From Actinoplanes ianthinogenes (lineage in GTDB: Bacteria > Actinomycetota > Actinomycetes > Mycobacteriales > Micromonosporaceae), in contig NZ_AP023356.1 of assembly GCF_018324205.1 (NCBI RefSeq), positions 9,368,501-9,432,500 of the forward strand: DNA of 64,000 nucleotides. Reading direction: 5' to 3'. Numbering within the stretch: position 1 is the stretch's first letter; the number at the start of each line of letters is the position of its first letter. Below the pieces are notes generated by a model that was not told the DNA's origin, made no database searches, and saw nothing but the letters and a program-made list of their open reading frames with translations. A program made the translations under genes and the position numbers. Below, piece after piece: positions 41,276-49,927 of the stretch.

Positions 41276-42939
41276 CGACGGCGTTGCGGGAGACCCGGAT
41301 CGGCGCGGACGAGTGGATCCGCTGTCCGGGGTGCGGGCATCTGGCGTACGGAAAGCGGTTTGTTCGTGATCTTGGGGTGTGTCCCGGCTGCGGCCGGCAC
41401 AGTCGGCTGACCGCGGCGCAACGGATCGGCCAGCTGCTCGACGAGGACAGCGCCACGCCGGTGCCGGTGCCCGCAACGGTCGAGGACCCGCTGGGCTTCG
41501 CGGATCTCAAGCCTTACCCGGAGCGGGCACGCGCGGCCCGGACGTCGACCGGGATGAGCTGCGGCGTCCTGGTCGCGCGCGGGACGATCGGCGGGCATCC
41601 GGTGGTGCTCGCGGCGATGGACTTCCGGTTCCTGGGCGGCAGCCTCGGCGTGGCCGAGGGCGAGGCGATCGTGGTCGCCGCCGAGACCGCCCTGGCCGAG
41701 CGGCGGCCGCTGATCGTGGTCACCGCGTCCGGCGGCGCCCGCATGCAGGAGGGCGCGCTGGCCCTGATGCAGATGGCCACGACCGGTAACGCGTACGCGG
41801 CGCTGGACCGTGCCGGGATCCTCACCGTCACCGTGGTCACCGATCCGACCTACGGCGGGGTCGCGGCGTCGTTCGCCTCGCTCGGCGACGTCGTGGTGGC
41901 CGAGCCGGGCGCCCGGATGGGATTCGCCGGCCGCCGGGTGATCGAGCAGACCATCAAGGAGCGGCTGCCCGAGGACTTCCAGACCGCCGAGCACCTGCTG
42001 GCCCACGGCATGGTCGACGACGTGCAGCCGCGGGCGAACCTGCGGTCGTACCTGACCCGGCTGCTCGCCGTCACCGGCGGCACCCCGGACGGCTGGGCCG
42101 AGGGACGGCCGGACATCGTCGCCCGGGACCCGGGGCGCCTGCCCCGGCACGCCGCCTGGGACGTGGTGCGGCTGGCCCGCGAGGCCGGCCGGCCGACCGT
42201 CACCGACCACCTGGCGCACCTGCTGGACGGCTTCGTCGAGCTGCGCGGCGACCGGGCCGGCACCGACTGCCCGGCCGTGCTCACCGGGGTCGGCCTGCTC
42301 GACGGCCTGCCGGTGGCGGTGGCCGGGCACCACAAGGGCCACACCACCCACGAGCTGGTGGCACACCACTTCGGGATGGCCTCACCGGCCGGCTTCCGCA
42401 AGGCCGCCCGGCTGTTCCGGCTCGCCGGCAAGCTCGGCCTGCCGCTGCTCACCCTGGTCGACACGCCCGGCGCCCACCCCGGCGTGCACGCCGAGGAGAC
42501 CGGGCAGGCCGCGGCCATCGCCGACAACCTGCGGCTGATGAGCAGTCTCGACGTCCCGATCGTCACCGTGGTGACCGGCGAGGGCGGCAGCGGCGGCGCG
42601 CTCGCCCTGGCGGTCGCCGACGAGGTCCTGATCGCCGCGAACGGCACCTACTCGGTGATCAGCCCGGAGGGGTGCGCCGCGATCCTGTGGCGCGACGCGG
42701 CCGCCGCGCCGCGGGCCGCCGAGGCGCTCGGCGTCGACGCGGTGTCGCTGCTGCGCCACGGGATCGTCGACGGCGTCGTCCCGGAGCCCGGCGGCGGCGC
42801 GCACCGTGATCCGCAGGCCGCCTCGGAGCTGCTGCTCGACGCGGTGACCGGCGCGTTCGCCGGGCAGCTGCGCGGCGATCCGCGGACCCGGCTGCGGGAC
42901 CGGGCCGAGCGCCTGCGCCGGATCGGGAGGCCGCGATGA
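41272..42939 (+). CDS. Acetyl-CoA carboxylase carboxyltransferase, AccD-AccA fusion
   Basis: The 555-residue protein fuses a beta half (zinc ribbon [13 protein letters not shown] and CPGCGRHS, residues about 18-45; [16 protein letters not shown]) with an alpha half ([38 protein letters not shown]). It transfers carboxyl from biotin to acetyl-CoA to give malonyl-CoA. With the biotin carrier and biotin carboxylase encoded next, it forms a complete cluster-specific malonyl-CoA supply. It overlaps both neighbours by four bases. Confidence 0.93.
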   Translation: MTTALRETRIGADEWIRCPGCGHLAYGKRFVRDLGVCPGCGRHSRLTAAQRIGQLLDEDSATPVPVPATVEDPLGFADLKPYPERARAARTSTGMSCGVLVARGTIGGHPVVLAAMDFRFLGGSLGVAEGEAIVVAAETALAERRPLIVVTASGGARMQEGALALMQMATTGNAYAALDRAGILTVTVVTDPTYGGVAASFASLGDVVVAEPGARMGFAGRRVIEQTIKERLPEDFQTAEHLLAHGMVDDVQPRANLRSYLTRLLAVTGGTPDGWAEGRPDIVARDPGRLPRHAAWDVVRLAREAGRPTVTDHLAHLLDGFVELRGDRAGTDCPAVLTGVGLLDGLPVAVAGHHKGHTTHELVAHHFGMASPAGFRKAARLFRLAGKLGLPLLTLVDTPGAHPGVHAEETGQAAAIADNLRLMSSLDVPIVTVVTGEGGSGGALALAVADEVLIAANGTYSVISPEGCAAILWRDAAAAPRAAEALGVDAVSLLRHGIVDGVVPEPGGGAHRDPQAASELLLDAVTGAFAGQLRGDPRTRLRDRAERLRRIGRPR

Positions 42940-43373
42940 GCACGGTTCCACCGGAGTCCTCGGCGCTGCTCGCGGAGATGTGCCGGCACCTGAGCGGGCT
43001 GCTCGCCGCGGGCGCCAGCCGGGTCACGATGGCCGCCGGACCGGTCCGTCTCGAGGTGGAGGGAGGCGGCCGGCCGGCTGCCCCTGCTGCTGTCGCGCCG
43101 GAGCCGGCCGCGGAACCCGGGCTGGCCGTCGTGGCGCCGCTGGTCGGCGTCTTCTACCGGGCGCCGCAGCCCGGCGCGGCCCCGTTCGTCGAGGTCGGCG
43201 ACCAGGTCGAGCCCGGCCAGCAGGTCGGCATCGTCGAGGCGATGAAGCTGATGAACCCGGTGCTGGCCGAGCGGGCCGGCCGGGTCACCCGGATCGCCGC
43301 CGACGACGGCGCGCCGGTCGAGTACGAGCAACCGCTGCTCCTGCTCGAACCGGCCGGCGGGGAGGTGGGCTGA
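42936..43373 (+). CDS. accB: Biotin carboxyl carrier protein
   Basis: The 145-residue protein has a Pro/Ala linker (about 47-60) and a biotinyl domain with Lys104 in [11 protein letters not shown], the biotin attachment site. It shuttles carboxyl groups between the biotin carboxylase at 43376 and the carboxyltransferase at 41272. Its position in an overlapping operon argues for a dedicated malonyl-CoA supply. Confidence 0.93.
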   Translation: MSTVPPESSALLAEMCRHLSGLLAAGASRVTMAAGPVRLEVEGGGRPAAPAAVAPEPAAEPGLAVVAPLVGVFYRAPQPGAAPFVEVGDQVEPGQQVGIVEAMKLMNPVLAERAGRVTRIAADDGAPVEYEQPLLLLEPAGGEVG

Positions 43374-43375
43374 GC

Positions 43376-44728
43376 ATGTTCGCCACCGTCCTGATCGCCA
43401 ACCGCGGCGAGATCGCGCTGCGGGTCGTGCGCACCTGCCGGGAGATGGGCATCCGCACCGTCGTGGCGCACTCCACCGCCGACCGTGACTCGGCGGCCGT
43501 GCGCGCCGCCGACGCGGCCGTCCAGATCGGTCCGGCCGCGCCCAAGGGCAGCTACCTGTCGATCCCGGCGGTGATCGAGGCGGCCCGCGCGGCCGGCGCG
43601 CAGGCCGTGCACCCCGGTTACGGCTTCCTGTCCGAGGACGCCGACTTCGCCGAGGTGTGCGCCGCCAACGACCTGGTGTTCATCGGCCCGCCGCCGGAGG
43701 TGATGGCCCGCCTCGGGGACAAGGCGGCGGCCCGCCGGGAGATGGCCTCGTACGGCCTGCCGGTGCTGCCCGGCAGCGCCGGCACGGTCAACTCGCTGGC
43801 CGAGGCGGCCGAGGTGGTGGACCGGATCGGCTACCCGGTGATCATCAAGGCGGCGGCCGGGGGCGGCGGGCGCGGGATGAGCGTGGTGCGGTCCGCGCGG
43901 GAGCTGGGGCGGGCGTACCGGGCCACCCGGGCGGCGGCCCAAGCCGTCTTCGGTGACGGCCGGGTCTATCTGGAACGCTTCTGCGACCAGGCCCGCCACG
44001 TCGAGGTGCAGGTGCTCGCCGACCGGCACGGCACGGTGCTGCACCTGGGCGAGCGCGACTGCTCGGTGCAGCGCCGGCACCAGAAGCTGGTCGAGGAGGC
44101 GCCCGCCCCGAACCTGCCGGACGCCCTGCGCGCGGAGATGGCGGCCGCGGCCGTCGCCGGCGCCCGGGCGGCCGGGTACGTGGGCGCCGGCACCTTCGAG
44201 TTCCTGGTCGCCGACGACGGCTTCCACTTCATGGAGATCAACTGCCGGATCCAGGTGGAGCACCCGGTCACCGAGATGGTCACCGGCCTGGACCTGGTCC
44301 GCGAGCAGATCCGGATCGCGGCCGGCCTGCCGCTGAAGGCCGGCCAGCACGACGTCCGGCCCCGCGGCGTCGCCCTGGAGTGCCGGGTCAACGCCGAGGA
44401 CCCGGCCCGCGAGTACGCCCCGGCCCCCGGCACCCTCGACGAGTTCGTCCCGCCCGGCGGCCCGTTCACCCGGGTCGACACCCACGGGTACGCCGGCTGG
44501 CGGGTCACCTCCGACTACGACTCGCTGCTGGCCAAGGTGATCGTCTGGGCGCCGGACCGGCTGCACGCCATCGCCCGGATGCGCCGCGCGCTGGCCGAGT
44601 TCCGCGTCGCCGGGCGCGGCGTGCGGACCACCATCCCGGCGCTCGACCGGGTGCTCGACGAACCCGACTTCATCGCCGGCGTGCACGGCACCGACCTGCT
44701 GTCCCGGATGACCCAGGAGACCCCATGA
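43376..44728 (+). CDS. accC: Biotin carboxylase
   Basis: The 450-residue ATP-grasp enzyme has VLIANRGEIALRVVRTC at the start, AVHPGYGFLSEDADFAEVC, the glycine-rich AAAGGGGRGMSVV, and MEINCRIQVEHPVTEMVTG with the active residues. The C-terminal biotin carboxylase domain ends near 440. It carboxylates the biotin carrier using ATP and bicarbonate. It starts two bases after the accB stop and overlaps the P450 gene by four bases. Confidence 0.95.
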   Translation: MFATVLIANRGEIALRVVRTCREMGIRTVVAHSTADRDSAAVRAADAAVQIGPAAPKGSYLSIPAVIEAARAAGAQAVHPGYGFLSEDADFAEVCAANDLVFIGPPPEVMARLGDKAAARREMASYGLPVLPGSAGTVNSLAEAAEVVDRIGYPVIIKAAAGGGGRGMSVVRSARELGRAYRATRAAAQAVFGDGRVYLERFCDQARHVEVQVLADRHGTVLHLGERDCSVQRRHQKLVEEAPAPNLPDALRAEMAAAAVAGARAAGYVGAGTFEFLVADDGFHFMEINCRIQVEHPVTEMVTGLDLVREQIRIAAGLPLKAGQHDVRPRGVALECRVNAEDPAREYAPAPGTLDEFVPPGGPFTRVDTHGYAGWRVTSDYDSLLAKVIVWAPDRLHAIARMRRALAEFRVAGRGVRTTIPALDRVLDEPDFIAGVHGTDLLSRMTQETP

Positions 44729-45972
44729 CGACGTCGATTCCCACCCGGCCGCTGTTCGACGACGGGTTCGTGCGGGATCCGTACCCAGTGCTGGCCGCCC
44801 TGCGCGAGCAGGCGCCGGTGCATCCGATCGAGACGCCCAACGGGCTGCGCACCTGGCTCGTGGTGCGCTACGACGATGCCCGCGCCCTGCTCACCGACCC
44901 GCGGCTGAGCAAGGACATGACGGTCGGGCACCGGTTCCTCGCGGAGAACTTCGCCGACCCGGTGAAACGGGCCGCGTTCCTGCGGGAGAGCGGCACCCGC
45001 CGGCAGTTCCCCGCCGAGCTGGGCCGGCACATGCTGGACAGTGACCCGCCCGACCACACCCGGCTGCGGCGCCTGGTCGGCCGGGTCTTCACCACCGGCG
45101 CGATCACCGCGCTGCGCCCGCGGATCGAGCAGCTCGTCGGCACGCTGCTCGACGACGCCGCGGCCGGCGGTGACGTCGTCGACCTGATGGCGGCGCTCGC
45201 CTTCCCGCTGCCGTTCACCGTCATCTGCTGGCTGCTCGGTGTGCCGCCGGACGATCGGGCGCGGTTCCGCACCTGGTCGAACCTGCTGGTCTCGGGGACC
45301 GGCGGCGACGACGTGCTGGACGCCAGCGAGGCGATGGTGGCCTACCTGCGCGAGCTGATCGCCGACAAGCGGACCGGGACCGCCGACGACCTGCTCGCCG
45401 ACCTGGTCCGGGTCGGCGACCAGGGCGACCGGCTGACCGGCGACGAGCTGCTCGGCATGGCGTTCCTGCTGCTGGTGGCCGGGCACGAGACGACGGTCAA
45501 CCTGATCGGCAACGGCACGCTGGCGCTGCTGACCCATCCCGGCCAGCGCGCGCTGCTCGCCGCCGAACCGGAGCGCTGGCCGGCCGCGATCGACGAATTC
45601 CTCCGGTACGACGGCCCGGTCAGCAACGCCACCTGGCGGTTCACCACCGAGGACGTACGCGTCGGGCAGACCACCATCCCGGCGAACGAGTTCGTGACCA
45701 TCTGCCTCGGCGCGGCCGGCCGCGACCCGGACCGCTACCCGGAGCCGGACGTCCTGGACATCACCCGGGACCGGAGCGGGGGACTGGCGTTCGGGCACGG
45801 CATCCACCACTGCCTCGGCGCGCCACTGGCCCGGCTCGAGGCCGAGGTAGCGCTGCGCGCGCTGTTCGACCGGTTCCCCGGGGTGCGCCTGGCCGCACCC
45901 GCCGACCGGCTGCCGTGGCGGCTCAGCCTGATGATGCGCGGACTCCAGGAGCTGCCGCTGCGACTGCATTGA
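44725..45972 (+). CDS. Cytochrome P450
   Basis: The 415-residue P450 has an I-helix AGHETT (252-257), an ExxR within DEFLRY and the heme loop FGHGIHHCLG with Cys363. MLDSDPPDHTRLRRLVGRVF is the typical C-helix stretch of CYP105/107-like enzymes. As last gene of the core operon it is probably a late oxidation. The frames downstream belong to a different functional group, so I place the right cluster border here. Confidence 0.9.
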   Translation: MTTSIPTRPLFDDGFVRDPYPVLAALREQAPVHPIETPNGLRTWLVVRYDDARALLTDPRLSKDMTVGHRFLAENFADPVKRAAFLRESGTRRQFPAELGRHMLDSDPPDHTRLRRLVGRVFTTGAITALRPRIEQLVGTLLDDAAAGGDVVDLMAALAFPLPFTVICWLLGVPPDDRARFRTWSNLLVSGTGGDDVLDASEAMVAYLRELIADKRTGTADDLLADLVRVGDQGDRLTGDELLGMAFLLLVAGHETTVNLIGNGTLALLTHPGQRALLAAEPERWPAAIDEFLRYDGPVSNATWRFTTEDVRVGQTTIPANEFVTICLGAAGRDPDRYPEPDVLDITRDRSGGLAFGHGIHHCLGAPLARLEAEVALRALFDRFPGVRLAAPADRLPWRLSLMMRGLQELPLRLH

Positions 45973-46070
45973 CCGGCCCGCGCACTCCCGCGAACGAGTG
46001 CTGCTCCTTTCGGGGGATACCTGCGAGAATGGGGCGGTCCCAGCTGACCCTGCGGGCGCGGGAGGAAGCG

Positions 46071-46409
46071 ATGCAGTGGGTGAACACCGCCGCGAACCCC
46101 GGCGGCAGCCTGCGCGTGGTGCTGCGCGGCGACATCGACTTCACCAATTCCGGGGAGGTCATCCGGAGCATCCGGGCCGGCGCGGCGGACGCCACCGGTC
46201 CGGACATCGAGGTCGATCTCGCCGAGGTGACCTTCCTGGACTCCTCCGGCATCGCGGTGCTGGTGCGGCTGCTGCACCTGGCCGAGCAGCGCGGCGGCAG
46301 CCTCAGCCTCCAGCGGCCCACCGACAAGGTGCGTGACCAGCTGTACCTGGCCGGTCTGGCGGAGCTGCTCGGCACGTCCGGCGGACCGCCGAGCTGGCTG
46401 GGCAGATGA
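46071..46409 (+). CDS. STAS-domain anti-sigma factor antagonist
   Basis: The 112-residue protein starts MQWVNTAANPGGSLRVVL behind GGAGGAA. The STAS fold includes VVLRGDIDFTNSGEVI and VDLAEVTFLDSSGIAVLVRL, where the Ser of DSSG is the usual phosphorylation site. Such proteins bind and neutralise an anti-sigma kinase when unphosphorylated. It overlaps the ANTAR-PAS gene at 46406, its likely upstream sensor or phosphatase, which is truncated. No cognate kinase is in the window. Confidence 0.88.
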   Translation: MQWVNTAANPGGSLRVVLRGDIDFTNSGEVIRSIRAGAADATGPDIEVDLAEVTFLDSSGIAVLVRLLHLAEQRGGSLSLQRPTDKVRDQLYLAGLAELLGTSGGPPSWLGR

Positions 46410-47424
46410 GTTCGTCGCAGGAGTACCTGCAACGACTGGCCGAGATCGACGAAGCCGTCGCCCGCGCCCGCCCGGACCCGCTGGTGCTGGTGGAGCGCGC
46501 GGCCGGGCTGCTGGCCGGCCGGATCGGCTGCCGGGTGGACGAGGCGCACGCGCAGCTGCGGCAGATCGCCACCGAACGCGGGCGCGCCCCCGCGGAGGTC
46601 GCCCAGGAGGTGCTGGCCGCGCTGGAGAGCCGGCCGCCCACCACCCGGCAGACGGTGCGTACCGCGGTCGAGAAGGTGCTGCGCCCGCCACCGGCCAAAC
46701 GGGCCGCGCCGCGTGACCCGGTGGTCCTGCCGGCCGGTCAGCAGTGGGCCGGGTCGCTGCGCCAGGTGCTCGCCGCCCTGCCCGGCAACCACACGGTGCT
46801 GCTGCCGGTCCGCGGGCCGCAGGAGACGGTCGTCGACTACGACATCGTCGCGGTGAGCCCGGCCGTGGTGGACCTGTCCGGCCGGCCCGGCGAGGCCGTC
46901 GTCGGCGGCCGGGTCAGCCAGATCTATCCCGGCATCGTCGGCGGAGCGATCTGGCAGGCCTGGCAGGACACCCTGGCCGACGGGGTGGCGCGGGAGGTCG
47001 GCCCGGTCACCTACGAGGGCGGCGACGGCCCGGCGCGGGTCGCGATCAGCCTCGTCATGCGCGTCCACCCGATCGGGCCGGGCCTGCTGCACAGCTGGGT
47101 CCGCCCGGACGAGCAGCAGCGGATGGGTGAACGCATCGCGCAGACCGAGCGGCTCGGCAACCTCGGCTGGGGCGAGTGGGACCTGCTCTCCGGCCGGATC
47201 GTCTGGTCCGAGGAGATGTACCGGATCTACGAGCGGGATCCGGAGGACGGCCCGCTCAGCGACGAGGAGTCCCAGGCGCTGCGGCTGCCCGAGGACGAGG
47301 CGATCCACTCGCGGGCCGCCGACGCGTTCGGGCGGGGCGAGACGGTGGACATCACGTACCGGGCCCGGATCGGCGGCCGGATCAAGCATCTGCGCTCGGT
47401 GGTCGACGCGGTCCGTGACGTCCA
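46406..47424 (+). pseudogene. Truncated ANTAR-PAS-PAS regulator
   Basis: The frame encodes an N-terminal ANTAR-like helical part (RAAGLLAGRIGCRVDEAHAQL, about 28-75) and two PAS domains (about 110-235 and 245-340, with LGNLGWGEWDLLSGRIVWSE). The conserved PAS sequence stops at about RSVVDAVRDVQ. From there on the frame reads through the antisense of a MarR fragment and an acyltransferase gene up to 48283. The expected C-terminal output domain (SpoIIE-type phosphatase or kinase) is therefore missing. Its overlap with the STAS gene suggests a former partner-switching module. Confidence 0.7.
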
Positions 47425-47530
47425 GGTCGTCGACCGTGCGCAGCATCGTCGACTTGTCCGCGCCCAGCTCGGCCGTCAGCTGAGCCTGCGTGGACGGCCC
47501 GAGCCGCCCCACCGTCGACAGCATGAAGTA
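47425..47530 (-). pseudogene. Fragment of a MarR-family winged helix
   Basis: On the minus strand about 35 codons read LSTVGRLGPSTQAQLTAELG then ADKSTMLRTVDDLD. This is the typical helix-turn-helix of MarR regulators. It has neither its own start nor the wing and C-terminal dimerisation helix. It is fused in frame to the acyltransferase remnant on one side and abuts the PAS fragment on the other, which marks a recombination scar or assembly join. Confidence 0.6.
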
Positions 47531-47539
47531 GTGCGCCCA

Positions 47540-48154
47540 TTTCGGCATGACCAGGGTGGTGACCAGGTCGCTGTTGAGGGTGGGTGCGAGGATCGCGGCG
47601 ATCATCCAGAGGATGCAGAAGGTGGTGGCGCGGCGGTAGGTGAGGCCGCGCCAGCTGAGGATGGCGAAGAGCAGGTAGAAGCGGAGTTCGACCCAGAGGG
47701 TCCAGTAGGCGGGTTCGAGGACGTGGGCGCCGAGGGGTTCGGCGAGCATGGTGAGGTTGGCGGCCAGGTCCTGGCGGGTGAACTGGGTGACGTCGAAGGG
47801 CACGCCGGTGGTGACCGGGAGCAGGGTCACGACGGTGGCGGTGATGAGTGCGCAGGCCCAGTAGGCGGGGTAGATGCGGGTGGCGCGGGAGATGAAGTAG
47901 TCGCCGAGGCTGCGTCCCCAGGTGCTCATGCAGATGACGAAGCCGCTGATGAGGAAGAAGATTTCGACGCCGAGCATGCCGTAGATCAGGAAGTGGCTGG
48001 CGACGGGGAGTTGCTGGGTGACGGGGTGGGTGCCGTCGAGTTGCCAGGTGGCGCCGTAGTGGAAGCCGGCGACGGCGAGGGCGCAGAGCAGGCGGAGGCC
48101 GTCCATGGCGAGAAGGCGGGGTTGGTGGGGACGGTCTGTTGCGGTTTGCGCCAT
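47540..48154 (-). pseudogene. Truncated acyltransferase 3 family membrane protein
   Basis: From the ATG at 48154 the protein reads as an acyltransferase-3/OafA-like enzyme: LLAMDGLRLLCALAVAGFHY with the family His, GVEIFFLISGFVICMSTWGR, RIYPAYWACALIT and ILSWRGLTYRRAT. After about 205 residues, near MPKWAHYF, the homology breaks into the MarR fragment. A complete enzyme would have around 350-400 residues and ten spans, so this copy is probably inactive. Confidence 0.75.
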
Positions 48155-48173
48155 ATCCGCCAGGTTAGGGCGG

Positions 48174-48650
48174 TCAGGGGGCGGAGGTCGGCGGAATGGG
48201 GGTTTCGTAGAGGGCGAGGATTTGGTCGGCGACGCAGGCGGGGCGGCGTTCGCCGTCGATTTCGGCGGTGGTGCGCAGGATGAGGCGGGCGCCGGCGGTG
48301 AGGCGGCGGGCTTCGAGGAGGCGGACTTTGCCGCGGAGGCGGGCGCCGCAGCGGACCGGGGTGTGGAAGCGGACGCGGTCGAAGCCGCCGTTGACGACGA
48401 AGGTGACGTTGTCGACGTCGACGACCTCGGTCAGGAAGGTCATGCAGAGGGAGAGGGTGAGGGCGCCGTGGGCGATGGTGGTGCCGAACGGGCCGTCTTT
48501 GCGGGCGCGTTCGGGGTCGGTGTGGATCCATTGGTGGTCGCCGGTGACGGTGGCGAAGGCGTCGATGCGGTCCTGGTCGATCAGGAGCCAGTCGCTGGTG
48601 CCCAGCTCGTCGTGGCCGAGCAGGTCGTCGAGGCTGGTAAACCGGGGCAT
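48174..48650 (-). CDS. MaoC-like enoyl hydratase/dehydratase
   Basis: The 158-residue hot-dog-fold protein carries the MaoC catalytic motif FATVTGDHQWIHTDPERA (Asp and His), then GPFGTTIAHGALTLSL. It resembles R-specific enoyl-CoA hydratases of actinomycetes. It is transcribed in the same direction as the truncated acyltransferase, 19 bases upstream of that start. Substrate unknown. Confidence 0.88.
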   Translation of the reverse strand: MPRFTSLDDLLGHDELGTSDWLLIDQDRIDAFATVTGDHQWIHTDPERARKDGPFGTTIAHGALTLSLCMTFLTEVVDVDNVTFVVNGGFDRVRFHTPVRCGARLRGKVRLLEARRLTAGARLILRTTAEIDGERRPACVADQILALYETPIPPTSAP

Positions 48651-48723
48651 CGCCTCACCCTAGTGGCAGTAGACGCCACATGGGTCGGGCCCATGTGGCG
48701 TCTGGTGTGGTGCTGCGTGCCGG

Positions 48724-49488
48724 TCAGGCGTCGGCGGTGGCCGCTTTGTCGGCGGCGACGTCCGGGGTGGGGTTGCTGGTGGCCAGTCGGTTGAGCAGGC
48801 CGGCGAAGGCGATGCCGAGGACGGTCCAGAGGATGGTCTGGGTGCCGAGTGAGGCGATCCGGAACTTCCAGAGGAGCACGGCCGGGAAGGTGTCGGGCAC
48901 CTCGTTGATGGTGGGTAGTAGCAGGTAGGCGATGGTGACCACGACGGCGAACCCGAGCAGGCCGGCGGTGGCGCGGCGCCACTCGTGGGTCTGGGTGCGG
49001 GCGGCGAGGATGCCGGCCCAGATGGCGACCAGGCCGAGCACGAGCACGGCGAGGTAGCTCCAGGTTCGCTGGTTGATGGTGGCGGGGTCGCCGACGGCGG
49101 GTGGGTTGGGTGGGTATTTGAGCCAGGGGACCAGGACGATGCCGGTGAGGGCGGCGGCGGCCAGGCCGAGGGCGGCGCGGGTGTCGCTGCTGGTGTGCAG
49201 GCGGCGCCGGAGCAGGGCGTAGGCGGTGGCGAGGAAGCCGCCGAGGGCGGTGCCGTAGAGGCCGGTGGCCAGGAACAGGCCGACGTTTTTCTGGGTGTCG
49301 CGGCTGACGAGCTCTTCGCCGCCCTGTGCTTCGCCGTGGGCGAGGGCGTTCTGCTCCTCGATGGCGATGGCGGCGTCGATGCGGGGTTCGCCGGCCAGAT
49401 AGGCGAAACCGCCGGCCAGCAGGCCGGCGATGAGTCCGGCGAGCAGTCCGGCGGTCAGCAGGCGCCCGAAGCTGAGCGTCAGTGGCAC
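48724..49488 (-). CDS. cbtA: CbtA cobalt transporter subunit
   Basis: From the GTG at 49488 the 254-residue protein has about six spans, including SFGRLLTAGLLAGLIAGLLAGG with a following acidic stretch and KYPPNPPAVGDPATINQRT. This loop is typical of CbtA. With CbtB it forms a cobalt uptake system for cobalamin synthesis. The gene overlaps cbtB by ten bases and lies behind a cobalamin riboswitch, which supports the assignment. Confidence 0.88.
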   Translation of the reverse strand: MPLTLSFGRLLTAGLLAGLIAGLLAGGFAYLAGEPRIDAAIAIEEQNALAHGEAQGGEELVSRDTQKNVGLFLATGLYGTALGGFLATAYALLRRRLHTSSDTRAALGLAAAALTGIVLVPWLKYPPNPPAVGDPATINQRTWSYLAVLVLGLVAIWAGILAARTQTHEWRRATAGLLGFAVVVTIAYLLLPTINEVPDTFPAVLLWKFRIASLGTQTILWTVLGIAFAGLLNRLATSNPTPDVAADKAATADA

Positions 49489-49682
49489 GGGACGCCCAGC
49501 AGGTGGCGGCCGTCGTGCATGAGCTCGTGCATGTACATGCCGCTGCGGGACAGGGCGCCTTGGTCGAAGGCGACCAGGTAGGCCAGGGCGAGCAGCAGGA
49601 TGGTGACGCCGGCGGCGGTGAGCAGCAGGCGGGTGGAGATGGCGGGGATGGCGAGGGGCCGCACGGTCTGGGCCTTGGGCAT
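49479..49682 (-). CDS. cbtB: CbtB cobalt transporter small subunit
   Basis: The 67-residue protein has one membrane span (TRLLLTAAGVTILLLALAYL) and a His-rich end, MHELMHDGRHLLGVPCH, the metal-binding signature of CbtB. It is the first gene downstream of the cobalamin riboswitch, so B12 sufficiency should lower its expression. Confidence 0.9.
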   Translation of the reverse strand: MPKAQTVRPLAIPAISTRLLLTAAGVTILLLALAYLVAFDQGALSRSGMYMHELMHDGRHLLGVPCH

Positions 49683-49699
49683 GGCTGATCAACCTCCTA

Positions 49700-49845
49700 C
49701 GGGATGACGCGTCCCGGTGGACAGGCTGCGGTCGCGTGAGCGTCCTGACTCATCGCGTCCCCGTGGCCGGGGGGCGATTCACAGTGGCGCGACCGCACCG
49801 GAGTTTCACCGGTTTCCCTCACGACGCCGCAGATGGCCTTCACAA
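49700..49845 (-). ncRNA. Cobalamin riboswitch
   Basis: On the minus strand the leader of cbtB contains the conserved B12 elements: GAGGGAAACCGGTG, then ACTCCGGTGCGGTCG and CGCCACTGT (B12 box region, 49781-49820). A 3' segment GATGAGTCAGGACGC (about 49740-49755) follows. The order and spacing fit a class-I cobalamin aptamer. The cbtB ribosome site TAGGAGG lies directly downstream, so translational control is plausible. The exact borders are approximate. Confidence 0.85.
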
Positions 49846-49927
49846 CCTAGCTGTCGTGGTGGTGGGGGCACAACCGGGATGGCGTGGCGCGGATAACATT
49901 CACGTTCGTCGTTGTGATGGGGGTCGG

